In this document: piece by piece, positions 23,001 through 31,556 of the stretch | Layout: each line of letters starts with the position of its first letter | How positions within the stretch are numbered: the stretch's first letter is position 1 | Source: Fibrobacterales bacterium | Lineage (GTDB): Bacteria > Fibrobacterota > Fibrobacteria > Fibrobacterales > CADBQJ01 | DNA: 32,862 nt | Assembly: GCA_017650365.1 (NCBI GenBank) | Contig: JAGCEZ010000027.1 | Span: 1 to 32,862 of the forward strand | Direction of reading: 5' to 3' | Notes under the pieces: model-generated | The model's database searches: none | What the model saw: only the letters and a program-made list of their open reading frames with translations | Told to the model about the DNA's origin: nothing | Position numbers and translations under genes: made by a program

Positions 23001-23735
23001 CTTGTGGAAAATCTGCCGGAAGACACGGCAAAGGATTTGGCCGATCGATACGGATTGGCGGCGTGTTCGCTGGATGAGTGGGAGAAAAAGCACGTTCTTC
23101 GCGCGCGATACCGTTCGAGCGAGAGCAATCGTCTGTTCGTCGCGAAGGTCGACAACTGGACGGAATGGCCGACGGAACAGGCCGTGGTCGTGACGCGGAG
23201 GCTCGGTCTGGGAAATCTCCCGTCCGACGGCGTCATCGAGCCCTTGATCGGCTGCTGGACGCGCCTGGCGGAGCAATGCGCGAGCGGCAAAATCGGAGAC
23301 GAGGAGCAGACCATCCAGATCGCCGTCATCGACATGGACGGAGGAAAATCCTGCGAATGGGTTTGGAGAATCAAGCCTTCGGAGTGCGCGGCTCGGCTTA
23401 ATGCGATCGCGAATGCGTATCTCTCCCATTTGGCGGGCGGTCTCTCTGATGTCACGTGCAAGAAGTACCGCAAGGCGGCGGAGAAAGCCGGTGATCAGGC
23501 AATCGATCTGAAGATGCTGTCGGCAGACGAGGACGAAGGCCGCTTCGGCAAGAAAAAGAAGGACGCGTTCGACAATTCTCTGGTGGTCGAAAAAGTGATT
23601 GACAATTGGAAAACGGGCGAAACAGGACCGCGGTTTGAACGACTGCGCGACATCTGGAAGTGGTTCGTTCAAGGCGAGAAGAGCGCCAGAGCGCCGGAAA
23701 CCGATTTCGAAAACGTGGAGGGCGGCAATGGCTGA
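20067..23735 (+). CDS. recC: Exodeoxyribonuclease V subunit gamma (RecC)
   Basis: A 1222-residue protein, slightly longer than E. coli RecC (1122). RecC holds the RecBCD complex on the DNA end, splits the strands and recognises Chi. Typical segments include an early helicase-like region with PNPNVGKYLRIEVF (the RecC counterpart of the P-loop region), FCAGVDYPMLRGFLVEQM, YLFGHSTLSPLQAKIVLWL, EVEMVYNSIVGSV, and the diagnostic RQIYVLGLGEGGFPGR followed by MNRYVFLETLMSVRDRLVLSY. A Lys/Glu-rich stretch at about 815-860 looks like a coiled or flexible insertion. GGGAG precedes ATG 20067. Its last eight bases overlap the recB start, so the two are translationally coupled. Base composition is clearly less GC-rich than in neighbouring genes. 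Confidence 0.92.
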   Translation: MPFHVYYSDRIEDLAARLKADLGNRKQADPFIFPKIVTPNPNVGKYLRIEVFSKVPEFCAGVDYPMLRGFLVEQMKASLPGKVELLPDRAYAVAIADNLLNPRKEDEEALKPFREYVFGDAKPTDALDQRQARMLWQLSDKLAGLLDDYEIHRPDVVERWLNDGSIADKGNKPEKGSSEAGEAVLAKRLWAKDGRFGDASEKKSMRQIYEMVKGREPADGDEIYLFGHSTLSPLQAKIVLWLARKRKVFFYHNNPCLEYWGDIESDRKNKSDWTRKSADDWMKKWNSGPENELLCGFGAAGRATVALLQDCSETDGFEMEPVEDEKRPAPNTVLGRVQESIRHRTSDLERKPQDASLQIVGTPGIRREVEMVYNSIVGSVWKPEGSGKRPWPDCLFSDIAVLVPDMATYRPVIESVFDARGEVPYGLIDTTASEESSYLAGFLALMELGRRGFSRQTLFGLLGNVCVQSKQRFDHGHFLEWLDLTGDELHAFDGFDKKDDDDFFNWKWALERLRLARVADSLKMPGSPNEEMPLVPGGGESAMRFSALAELLHRELVAALGNDGTKRLPCVGPESEKRENWASRLAFLADAFLAPPDGDPLETHVQNEVKKVLRSLADLQGSWNVEIAAAAVEHFVGGLPCRKGGYLTHGVTIAGMMPMRPVPFRQIYVLGLGEGGFPGRESGTTLDVRGLPGMDRGLTDISAPNMNRYVFLETLMSVRDRLVLSYPNLDIEKDAELFPCGPVLELEKFVGEHVLSADADGKPVPFAEFKGYPLLERGEMDGASKRPDKTVPVERIVWKHDDPDAGILPSYSAVAREIARKMEALRKLDALGKQKEKDEKTLRKLKALREQTAQDENPFAAEPNSPESEWKAEFTSKELAEFVKNPTRGVMKGLLGVSVSGYRDIAIAKNSPVDLPDGPMTWGVQEDLFAYGIEIQKPGAETPNVKELFRERGAKDLRELQRAGCVPTGYLGEFALNRLVENLPEDTAKDLADRYGLAACSLDEWEKKHVLRARYRSSESNRLFVAKVDNWTEWPTEQAVVVTRRLGLGNLPSDGVIEPLIGCWTRLAEQCASGKIGDEEQTIQIAVIDMDGGKSCEWVWRIKPSECAARLNAIANAYLSHLAGGLSDVTCKKYRKAAEKAGDQAIDLKMLSADEDEGRFGKKKKDAFDNSLVVEKVIDNWKTGETGPRFERLRDIWKWFVQGEKSARAPETDFENVEGGNG

Positions 23736-26700
23736 ATTCGAATCGCTACCGCCGGAAACCAAGGCGCAGACGGCCAACGAAAAGGCCGTATGGGACCAGT
23801 TGACGTTCGACCATGACGTCATCATCGAGGCTTCCGCCGGCACGGGCAAGACGTATGCCTTGGAACAGATTGTCCGCAAGCTGGTCAAGAAAGGCTACGA
23901 GGTTCCCGAAATCCTGTTGGTCACATACACGGAGAAGGCCGCGGGCGAGTTGAAGAATCGAATCCGGAAGACTTTGGGGGATGCAGGCGAGTCGCTGTCG
24001 AGATTCGGCGAAGCCGCCATCTGCACGATCCACTCCTTCTGCAGGGATCTCCTCGCCGAATACGCTTTCGAAATCCGGAAGCCGATGCGAGTGGATGTCG
24101 TCGCGTCCGAAGAGGAGTTGATCCGCGATGCGGTCCGAAAGGCTCTCGAAGGCGACAAATTCCGGGAACGGTTCGGCGGCGCCTATTCGGACTGGATGCG
24201 GGCCGGAAACTTCAAGACGACGGAGGAATTGATCGACGCCGTCGTGGAGAAGATGAAAAAGCGCCTTCGCAAGACGACGGAAGAAAAGCCGATTCAAGCG
24301 ATGGACGGAATTCGCGAAACCGTCGTGGAGACGCTTCAAAATGCCGGAGTTGCCTCAAAAGAAGACTTGGCGGCAAAGGTGGGCAGGTTTTGCGAATCTG
24401 TCGAAGGGCGGTGGAGCTACAAAGCGAATTTCGCATGCAGCTACGAAAGTCTTCGCAGATGTTTGCCGGGGCTCTTGGCGAAAGATGACGCGGCTTTGTT
24501 CGAATGGGAGAAGTGGACCGCGGATCATGCTGGAAAGACTTTCTCGTTGGACACGCGAATGGCGTCGAAATACGGCGGAATCCTGTCGGATCATGTCGAA
24601 GGATGGAAGTGCGTCGTCGATGCTTTGGACAACGCCGTTCAACATTGTCGACAAGGACTGCTCCTGGGCTTGACGGAACTGGCGAACGCCGAATACGAAC
24701 GGATGAAGGCGGAATCGTCCGTCATGACGTTCGACGACATGGTCCTCGACGCGAGCGAAGTCGTGCGTCGGGAAGCGGACGCGGAACGGAACGGAGGCAA
24801 GAGCGCCTTGCTTGAAGCCATCCGCAAGAAGCACCGCATCGCTCTGGTGGACGAGTTCCAGGACACCGACAATCGACAATGGGAAATCTTCCGCTCGATT
24901 TTCTCCCACAAGGTCAACAACGCGGACGGCAATCGCAAGCCCGGGTTTCTTCTGGTCGTGGGGGACCCCAAACAGGCCATCTATTCGTTCCGCGGCGCAG
25001 ACATCGCCACCTATCTGACGGCGCGCGGGACAATCGAAAAAGACAATCCAGGCGAGTACCGGAAGACGCTCGACACGACCTGGCGTTCCACGGAAAAAAT
25101 GGTGGATGCGTTCAACGCCTTGTTCGGCGACAGATCAGGCTGGTTCGACGGCATGACCGTGCAGACGAAAAACGGAGAAGGCGGGACAATCGAGTACACG
25201 CGCGTCAAATTTCCGGAAGGGAACCAAGAGTTCGCGGGATTCGAAGAAAATGACCACACGGGGCGGGATGCCGTGACGTTGCTGGAATCTTTGGACGGCG
25301 ATATCCGACCGAACAGCCAGAACGGCTTGGGAGACAATGCGCGGTGTTTGCCGATCTTTCTGGAAAACGCCGCGAACGAAATCAAGCGGCTGAGGTCATT
25401 GGATTCCGCCATGCCGGTCAAGGACAAGGAGACCGAAGAGATCCGCAACCGGATGAGGTACGGCGATTTCTGCATCCTGGTGAGAAAAAACGCCGACGCC
25501 GATGTGGCCAAAAAAGTTCTCGGACGGCATGGCATCCCCTACGGGCACTACAAGGAGGCGGGCATCTACGACTCCGCGGAGGCGGAATCGGTGTTGGCTC
25601 TGCTCGATTTCCTGGGCGAGCCGTGGCGCGACGGAAATCTCGCCGCGCTGCTGTTGACGCCGTTTTTCCGCGTTCCTCCGGAAAAGCTCGAAGCGACGAT
25701 TGCCCAGAAGCCGAAGGCATTCGTCGAAACCGTCGAAACGTGGCAGTTGCTGGCGGCGAAGAGGGACTGGAACGGATTGTTCGAGAACATCCTTTCAGCG
25801 AGCGCTCTGGCGCAGCCCAAAGCCGGCGACTTCGAATACGACAGGCGGTGGGCGGCCATCCGGCAGATCTTCGACAAGCTCCTCGCGGAAATCGGAACAA
25901 CGGCGACGACGGCCGCGGAGTTCGCGGAACTGCTGCGCTGCTGGAGACGCGACGACAGCCGCGCCGGCGAAGGCGGCTCGTTGCGACGCAAGGAGAGCGA
26001 CGCCAACCGCGTGCAGATCATGACGATGCATGCGTCGAAGGGGCTGGAATTCCCAGTCGTGTTCGTCGCATACGGATTCTCCTCGCCGAACGACCGCAAT
26101 GACGCGACCGAGGAGGAGAAGCGGGAAAACCAGCAGGAAATGCGGCGCCTGCTCTATGTCGCGATTACGCGCGCCAAGCAGAAACTCTACCTTCCGTGGT
26201 CCGGCCGCGCCATGGAGCAAAAACCGGTGAATCCCGAACCGGATGGCAAGACAACGACAAAATCCAAAACGGACAAGCCGTCGGCGCCTCTATGGGGCGT
26301 TGGAAGCAAAGGGTCCGCGTTGCGCGGCGGGTTCCTTGCAAACGGCATCTGCGCCTTGTTCGGCGATGCGGCCGAAGCGACGAAGCACACGATCACGGTG
26401 GCGGTGCCGTCGGCCGTGGAATCCGCTGCAGTTCCGTCCGCTTCCGAAGCCGAGCAGGACGGGCACGCCCCCGAAAAGCTGGAGAATTTCCCGGGCAAGG
26501 CGCTGCGGCAGAATCGCATGCGCTGGGATTCCTTCACCTCGCTTCACAAGAGCGACGCGAACATCGGCGCGATGTGGTTCGCCGGAACGGCAGAAAACGA
26601 ATTCGACGAAGAGCAGGGCGAAACCGAGGAGGAATCGAAGTCCGCTGGGCCGAACCTGTTCCCCGGCGGGACGAGCGCAGGCAGCGTGTTCCACGAAATC

Positions 26701-27429
26701 ATGGAAGCGCTCTGCGTCAACGACGGCTCCTTGGAAGCCCCCGATTTCGGAAGCGTCGGGAAAGCGGATTTGGAGAAGTTGGAATCCGATGCCGGCGAAG
26801 AGAACGCGTCTGCGTTCGTGAAATTGATCCGCGCCAAGATGCGCCTGCACTCCATGGAAAACCGCGTGCACAAGGACGATGGCGGCGCGATCGTGGACAC
26901 CACGGAGCGGATGCTGGTCCGCATGGTCTGGAACGCGCTGAACGTGAAGCTCCAGTTCGGTGAATCGAAACAATTCTCCCTGAAGGACATCGCGAGGGAG
27001 AACCGACGTGCGGAAATGGCTTTCGCCGCGAGCGAACGCGAACTGGTCGGCGGAGAGCGGGGCGCCGGCGCCTTCAACGGCGCGATCGACCTCCTGGTCC
27101 GTCCTGAAGGCAAGGACGGACCGGTCTACGTCCTGGACTGGAAGACGAACACGCTCAAGGACTACGGCAACAAAGCCGTGGAGGACGCGATGGAGGCCTG
27201 CGGGTACCACCTCCAGTACGAAATCTATTCCCTTGTCGTCCGCCGGTGGCTTGGCGAAGGACGTCCGAACGGCGTCGCCTACCTGTTCGTGCGCGGCGGC
27301 GCGAAAGAAGGCCGATGCGGCGTCTATCTGCAGCCGCTGAAAGACGACTGGGAAGGCAAGTTCACGGCCGATCTCGGGAATGCGCTTCCCGGTCCTCGTC
27401 CGGCGGCGAAAACGGAGGAAAGAAAATGA
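23728..27429 (+). CDS. recB: Exodeoxyribonuclease V subunit beta (RecB), helicase-nuclease
   Basis: A 1233-residue 3'-5' SF1 helicase with a C-terminal nuclease, the catalytic core of RecBCD in double-strand break repair. The helicase motifs are all present: Walker A EASAGTGKT (K41), VTYTEKAAGELKNRI, TIHSFC, Walker B VDEFQDTD (D375, E376), VVGDPKQAIYSFRGAD, TTWRS, MTMHASKGLEFPVVF and YVAITRAKQKLYLPW. The nuclease domain retains H989 (GSVFHEIME), D1121 (GAIDLLV), D1137 and K1139 (LDWKTN), followed by YHLQYEIYSLVV, so it should be active. ATG 23728 has GGAGG just before it and lies inside the recC end, overlapping by eight bases. The recB stop overlaps the recD start (ATGA). It shares the lower GC of the operon. 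Confidence 0.97.
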   Translation: MAEFESLPPETKAQTANEKAVWDQLTFDHDVIIEASAGTGKTYALEQIVRKLVKKGYEVPEILLVTYTEKAAGELKNRIRKTLGDAGESLSRFGEAAICTIHSFCRDLLAEYAFEIRKPMRVDVVASEEELIRDAVRKALEGDKFRERFGGAYSDWMRAGNFKTTEELIDAVVEKMKKRLRKTTEEKPIQAMDGIRETVVETLQNAGVASKEDLAAKVGRFCESVEGRWSYKANFACSYESLRRCLPGLLAKDDAALFEWEKWTADHAGKTFSLDTRMASKYGGILSDHVEGWKCVVDALDNAVQHCRQGLLLGLTELANAEYERMKAESSVMTFDDMVLDASEVVRREADAERNGGKSALLEAIRKKHRIALVDEFQDTDNRQWEIFRSIFSHKVNNADGNRKPGFLLVVGDPKQAIYSFRGADIATYLTARGTIEKDNPGEYRKTLDTTWRSTEKMVDAFNALFGDRSGWFDGMTVQTKNGEGGTIEYTRVKFPEGNQEFAGFEENDHTGRDAVTLLESLDGDIRPNSQNGLGDNARCLPIFLENAANEIKRLRSLDSAMPVKDKETEEIRNRMRYGDFCILVRKNADADVAKKVLGRHGIPYGHYKEAGIYDSAEAESVLALLDFLGEPWRDGNLAALLLTPFFRVPPEKLEATIAQKPKAFVETVETWQLLAAKRDWNGLFENILSASALAQPKAGDFEYDRRWAAIRQIFDKLLAEIGTTATTAAEFAELLRCWRRDDSRAGEGGSLRRKESDANRVQIMTMHASKGLEFPVVFVAYGFSSPNDRNDATEEEKRENQQEMRRLLYVAITRAKQKLYLPWSGRAMEQKPVNPEPDGKTTTKSKTDKPSAPLWGVGSKGSALRGGFLANGICALFGDAAEATKHTITVAVPSAVESAAVPSASEAEQDGHAPEKLENFPGKALRQNRMRWDSFTSLHKSDANIGAMWFAGTAENEFDEEQGETEEESKSAGPNLFPGGTSAGSVFHEIMEALCVNDGSLEAPDFGSVGKADLEKLESDAGEENASAFVKLIRAKMRLHSMENRVHKDDGGAIVDTTERMLVRMVWNALNVKLQFGESKQFSLKDIARENRRAEMAFAASERELVGGERGAGAFNGAIDLLVRPEGKDGPVYVLDWKTNTLKDYGNKAVEDAMEACGYHLQYEIYSLVVRRWLGEGRPNGVAYLFVRGGAKEGRCGVYLQPLKDDWEGKFTADLGNALPGPRPAAKTEERK

Positions 27430-29297
27430 AAGAGGATGTTTTTCTCCGTCAGCTGAAGCTGTTTGGCGTTCCCTCCGGTTCGGACGAAAACACCGAGGCG
27501 GTTCGGGTGTTCCTGGCCAAACGCCTTGAGAACGGCGATCTTTCCTTGTCCGAAATCCAGCTGTCGCGCGACATTGCCGAACGCGGGAAATGCGAAGACG
27601 CCGCCGTCCACCTGTTTCTCGCGGCGATGTTCGTCGCCCAGCGGAAAGGCGACGCCTTCCTGAGCGAGAAGAATGGAGAGCGGATTTTCAATGAATTCGG
27701 CGAGTCGGGTCTTTGGGAAAAAGCGCGAGCCGCCGCGCCGGGCCTTCCGGAAGAGATCGTCGTCCTGGAAAAAGGCAAAGGCTGGTTCTTTGCGCGCAAC
27801 CTCGAGGCCGTCAAGTGCGTTTCGGCGCTGATTCGGGAACGGGTCAAGAAGTCGCTTCCGGAGGAATGCCCGGACGTCGAAAAATCCATCGCGTTCACCG
27901 ACAAGACGCTGGACGAGTTCCAGAAGAACGCGGTGCTGACGGCGACGTCGCGCCACTTCGCCGTGATCACCGGCGGGCCGGGAACGGGGAAAACCACGAT
28001 TGTCTGCGCGATTCTCCGCGCGCTGCTTCGCCCGGGCAATCTCCGTCCCGACGAAATCGGGTTGGTCGCGCCGACCGGGCGAGCCGGCCAGCGCATGACC
28101 GAGGCGCTTCGAAAGGAACTCGCCAACGCGAAGGACGAGGATCCGGCGGTTCTCGCGTCCATCGGATCGTTGAAAGGCGTCACAATCCACAGTCTGCTCG
28201 GCGGTCGTGCGCCGCATTGGAAACACACGAAATACGACCAGTTGCCGCACAGGCTCGTCGTGGTGGACGAATCGTCCATGGTGGACCTGCATCTGATGCG
28301 CGCCCTGTTGGAGGCGTTGCGCGACGACTGCCGTTTGGTGCTCCTCGGCGACAGCCACCAGCTGCCGTCCGTCGACGAGGGCGCTGTCCTTGGCGATCTC
28401 GCGACGAAGGATGGAGAGCGCGACGGCTGGGCGGTCCACCTGGAGGATTCGCACCGGTTCAAAGGCGGGCTCAAGAAAGCGTCCGAGGCAATCAACGCCG
28501 GCGATTCGGATGCGTTGAAGGGCGCCGCTCCCGCACTGGGAATCGAAACCGAATCGGACTGGACCTCGACGCTTCGCAAAGACACGACGAAGAACTGCTG
28601 TTTCCGCCTCGTCTTCGGCAAGATGTCGGCGCAAAGCTGCCATAAGGCCCTAGAGCAATGGGCGATGTGCTTCGGAACGTTGGGCGAACTCGCCACACGG
28701 GCAAAAGGAATCGCGGGCGACCCGGCAAAAGGGATCGCGCCCGATGCATGCCTCGACGACGGAACAATGACGCCGGCGGCGAAGGCGCTTTTCGAATGCC
28801 TGGACCGCTCACGCGTGATCACCGTGCTGCGCAACGGCCCGTTCGGTGTGGCCGGCGTGAACGACTTCTTCTCGCGGAAAATCCACGGACGGCGGAAAAC
28901 CGACAATCTTTTCGACAAACCCGGCGTGCCCGTCCTGATCACGCGGAACTCGAAGGAGCGCGAACTCTACAACGGCGACATCGGAGCGACCGTGTTGCAC
29001 GATGGCATGATGTACGCGCTTTTCCCGAGAGGGGAGAAGGTCGTCGCCTGTCCGGTCGCCCTGCTGCCGGAACACGAACCGGCCTACGCGGTCACGGTCC
29101 ACAAGGCGCAGGGGTCGGAATTCGGAAACGTGCTGGTCGTTCTTCCCGACGACGAGGGGAATCCGCTGCTGTCGCGGGAGATGGTCTACACGGGGATCAC
29201 GCGCGCAAAGGAGCGGGCTGTGATCCTGGGAACCGAAGCGGCGCTCGAAGCCGCGCTCGGAAACAAGACCGACCGCGACACGGGCATCGAGATCTGA
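27426..29297 (+). CDS. recD: Exodeoxyribonuclease V subunit alpha (RecD)
   Basis: A 623-residue 5'-3' SF1 helicase, the fast motor of RecBCD. An N-terminal helical region (about 1-160) contacts RecC. Helicase motifs follow: Walker A TGGPGTGKTTI (K189), VAPTGRAGQRM, Walker B VVVDESSMVDL, LLGDSHQLPSVDEGAVLGDL, LEDSHRF, and the C-terminal VTVHKAQGSEFGNVLVVLP with YTGITRAKERAVI. Its length matches E. coli RecD (608). ATG 27426 overlaps the recB stop by four bases (ATGA), with GGAGG ahead. It is the last gene of the operon, and only ten bases separate its stop from the stop of the convergent lipoprotein gene, with no hairpin between. Confidence 0.96.
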   Translation: MKEDVFLRQLKLFGVPSGSDENTEAVRVFLAKRLENGDLSLSEIQLSRDIAERGKCEDAAVHLFLAAMFVAQRKGDAFLSEKNGERIFNEFGESGLWEKARAAAPGLPEEIVVLEKGKGWFFARNLEAVKCVSALIRERVKKSLPEECPDVEKSIAFTDKTLDEFQKNAVLTATSRHFAVITGGPGTGKTTIVCAILRALLRPGNLRPDEIGLVAPTGRAGQRMTEALRKELANAKDEDPAVLASIGSLKGVTIHSLLGGRAPHWKHTKYDQLPHRLVVVDESSMVDLHLMRALLEALRDDCRLVLLGDSHQLPSVDEGAVLGDLATKDGERDGWAVHLEDSHRFKGGLKKASEAINAGDSDALKGAAPALGIETESDWTSTLRKDTTKNCCFRLVFGKMSAQSCHKALEQWAMCFGTLGELATRAKGIAGDPAKGIAPDACLDDGTMTPAAKALFECLDRSRVITVLRNGPFGVAGVNDFFSRKIHGRRKTDNLFDKPGVPVLITRNSKERELYNGDIGATVLHDGMMYALFPRGEKVVACPVALLPEHEPAYAVTVHKAQGSEFGNVLVVLPDDEGNPLLSREMVYTGITRAKERAVILGTEAALEAALGNKTDRDTGIEI

Positions 29298-29307
29298 CGC
29301 GGAAAAT

Positions 29308-30681
29308 CTAGTGCGTGAGCCCGTAGGCGCCGGCGGGGAGGCCGGGGATCGCCGCGACGGGTTCGCCGGTCGTCTCTTCCCAGACGCGGAGTTCGGGGGC
29401 GCGCTCCTCTCCGGAGACCGTCGCGACGCGGCCGTTGGGCATGAGCGCCGCGCCGCGGACTTCGCCCGCGCCGGAGAGTGTCCAGGAGTCGAGGAGCGAC
29501 CCGTCTTCGAGCGCGTAGGCCGAGACGGCGCCGGAGGCGCCGACGGCGACGACCCGTTCGCCCGAGAGCTGCACGAAGGCGTTCTCCTCGGTTCCGAGTT
29601 CGATCGACCGCGCGGGCGAGTCCCGCACGAAGTCTTCCGCGCTGGAGTAGAGCGAGAGGACGTTCGCCTCGGGCCGGTAGAGGTAGGAGGCGAAGAGCCC
29701 GCCGTCGGAGGAGGCGGAGCGGATGCCGACCTGGTCGGCGTAGGAGCCGGGGTGCGGAACGACCTGCCCGTCTTCGCGCGCGACTTCCCAGAGCGTGTCG
29801 GTCTCGGGCGCGTAGATCCAGTCGCTTCCGCCGTCGGCGAAGAGGAGGAGGTCTTCGGAGGAGGCGACGCGCGCGAGTTCGGTCGCGGTCCTGTGGCAGA
29901 GGTCGAGGAGGACGAGGGCGGTCGAGCCGTTTCCGGGGACGAGCGTGCGGTAGAGGTCGCCCGAGGGCGCCGGGAGCGCTTCGGCGGAGGAGGAGAACGC
30001 GGCGTCGCCGTCGGCGCAGTCCCAGGCGCTGACGGAGGTTTCGGGGAGCGGGGCGGGGAGCGCGACCGTTCCGGGCAGCTCCGCTTCGCCGGAGGCGGAG
30101 GTCCAGTCTTCGATCTTCGTCGCGCTCCACGAGTCCGCGTTCCGGCGCATCGCGACGAGCGGCATCTTCGCGCCGACGACGTTCTTCAGCGAGAAGCTGC
30201 CGTCGGAGGAGACGCGCGCCCAGAGTCCGCTGCCCGCGATGCCGACGCGCGCTTCGTCCCCGAGCGCGCCTTCGAGCTTCCCCTTGAGCGTCGCGCTCTT
30301 CTGCAGCGGGCCCGCGGCGAGCGAGAGGTCGCCTTCGGGAACAGCGATTCCCGGAATCCAGAGGCGCCACGAGGAGTCGGCGCCGACGAGTTCGGCGTTC
30401 CAGCGCTTGTCCGCGGCGAGCTTCGCGGAGAAGCGCCCGCCCTCCTCCTTCGCCGCGACGGGCGTCCGCGTCGCGCCGGAGATCTCCTCGGGCAGCGAAC
30501 CGGCCTCCCAGAAGCGGACTTCCGCGAGCCTGGACGCGGCCGTGGTCCGCACGCCGGAGGCCAGAGCCACCGTCACCGTGTTCTCCGTGCCGGAGGCGGT
30601 GCCCGCCACTTCGTCGGAACACCCCGCGCAGAGCGCGAGCGTCGCGGCGGCGAGCGCGTGGACGACGAGGCCTTTCTTCAC
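29308..30681 (-). CDS. Lipoprotein coupled to a TIGR02147 protein, unknown function
   Basis: A 457-residue predicted lipoprotein. It starts at GTG 30681 (GTGA overlapping the upstream stop) with AAGGA ahead. The signal peptide MKKGLVVHALAAATLALCAGC gives C21 as the lipid-modified Cys in a good lipobox (LCAGC). Residues ~30-200 contain beta-sandwich-like repeats with segments such as ATLKGKLEGALGDEARVGIAG, similar to carboxypeptidase-regulatory-like folds. Residues ~220-457 show short repeated strands (LLLFADGGSDWIYAP, RVVAVGASGAVSAYALEDG, LRVWEETTGEPVAAIPG) as in WD40/PQQ-like propellers. No catalytic motif is seen, so a surface binding or sensing role is inference. It is translationally coupled to the TIGR02147 gene, which suggests a shared function. 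Confidence 0.75.
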   Translation of the reverse strand: MKKGLVVHALAAATLALCAGCSDEVAGTASGTENTVTVALASGVRTTAASRLAEVRFWEAGSLPEEISGATRTPVAAKEEGGRFSAKLAADKRWNAELVGADSSWRLWIPGIAVPEGDLSLAAGPLQKSATLKGKLEGALGDEARVGIAGSGLWARVSSDGSFSLKNVVGAKMPLVAMRRNADSWSATKIEDWTSASGEAELPGTVALPAPLPETSVSAWDCADGDAAFSSSAEALPAPSGDLYRTLVPGNGSTALVLLDLCHRTATELARVASSEDLLLFADGGSDWIYAPETDTLWEVAREDGQVVPHPGSYADQVGIRSASSDGGLFASYLYRPEANVLSLYSSAEDFVRDSPARSIELGTEENAFVQLSGERVVAVGASGAVSAYALEDGSLLDSWTLSGAGEVRGAALMPNGRVATVSGEERAPELRVWEETTGEPVAAIPGLPAGAYGLTH

Positions 30682-31511
30682 CGTTCCTTCTCCCTGGTGA
30701 GCGGGAAAAACTGGATGTTCAGCTGGCAGACCGCGTTCTCCCCGGAATCGGACTTCACGATCTCGAAGATCTCGCGCTGGACGTCCGCCAGCTTCTTCAA
30801 AATACGTTGTTTTCCCTCGGGCGAGACGGAAAAAGTGGTCGTGGAGATCTGGCGCTTCTCCTTGGGGATCTCGCGCAGGGCGCGCTTCCCCTCGTCGATC
30901 AGCGAGGCCTGGTAGTTCCGGACGAGGTCGACGCCGATCTCCGCGCCGCCCATCAGCGTCTTGGTGGTGCTCTCCCAGATTCCCGTCGGGGCGCGCTTGG
31001 CCAGGCCTATGCTCTCCAGCAGCTCCACGGCGCGGCGCGCCTCGGCGATGGACATCGGCGGGTCGAAGAAGCGCGCGAGCTCGGCGTAGTCGTCGCGGAC
31101 CTCGAGCACGGAGAGCGCGTGGTGGACGGCTGCGTAGCGCCAGTCGGAGTAGTATTCGCGCTGGCCGAGGTGCGCGCGGCGGATCCGCTCGGGCATCAGC
31201 GGGAACATCCGGTCGAAGATCTCCTGCCGGCCCTCGGGCGTGGTGGCGTGCGTGAAGTCGACCATCAGCCGGAAGTAGGCCTCTTCGTTCGGCTCGAGCT
31301 TCATCGCCGCGGCGAACTTCGGAATGGTGTTGTCGGTCAGGTTGACCTTCCCCCGGACGATGCTGCTGTAGAGGCCGGAGGAGTTGAAGCCGGCGCGCTG
31401 CGCGAACCAGCGGTAGGAGAAGTTGCGCTCGTCGGCCTTGCGGGCGTCGTAGTAGTCCCGCAGGAAGAGGCGGTAGTCGAAGTACTCGAAGATGTCGATG
31501 GGCAGCGCCAT
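30678..31511 (-). CDS. TIGR02147 family protein (possible regulator)
   Basis: A 277-residue protein with the characteristic start of TIGR02147: IDIFEYFDYRLFLRDYYDARKA, then FSYRWFAQRAGFNSSGLYSSIVRGKVNLT, a helix-turn-helix-like stretch (about 30-65), then NTIPKFAAAMKLEPNEEAYFRLMVDF. A second winged-helix-like part follows (about 165-215, SIAEARRAVELLESIGLAKR). This family is expanded in Fibrobacter and also present in Bdellovibrio, and its members are usually thought to be DNA-binding regulators, but I know of no firm function. ATG 31511 is chosen because it begins the conserved MALPIDIFEYFDYR. The -10 box is only seven bases before it, so the mRNA is probably leaderless. Its stop overlaps the lipoprotein start (GTGA). 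It is divergent from the CotH gene. Confidence 0.85.
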   Translation of the reverse strand: MALPIDIFEYFDYRLFLRDYYDARKADERNFSYRWFAQRAGFNSSGLYSSIVRGKVNLTDNTIPKFAAAMKLEPNEEAYFRLMVDFTHATTPEGRQEIFDRMFPLMPERIRRAHLGQREYYSDWRYAAVHHALSVLEVRDDYAELARFFDPPMSIAEARRAVELLESIGLAKRAPTGIWESTTKTLMGGAEIGVDLVRNYQASLIDEGKRALREIPKEKRQISTTTFSVSPEGKQRILKKLADVQREIFEIVKSDSGENAVCQLNIQFFPLTREKER

Positions 31512-31518
31512 GGGAAAA

Positions 31519-31524
31519 AATCTA
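31519..31524 (-). promoter_or_regulatory. -10 box directly before the TIGR02147 start codon
   Basis: Minus-strand TAGATT (31524 to 31519), then TTTTCCC, then ATG 31511. The expected +1 lies on or one base before the ATG, and no Shine-Dalgarno sequence is present. Confidence 0.55.
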
Positions 31525-31556
31525 GGCTCCGCGGCGGATTTTTCCTCCGAAAACCG

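Noticed and set aside
29305-29310. TAGATT box on the minus strand after recD
   Set aside because: It contains the stop codon of the lipoprotein gene and has no gene downstream on that strand for the expected distance, so it is coincidental.
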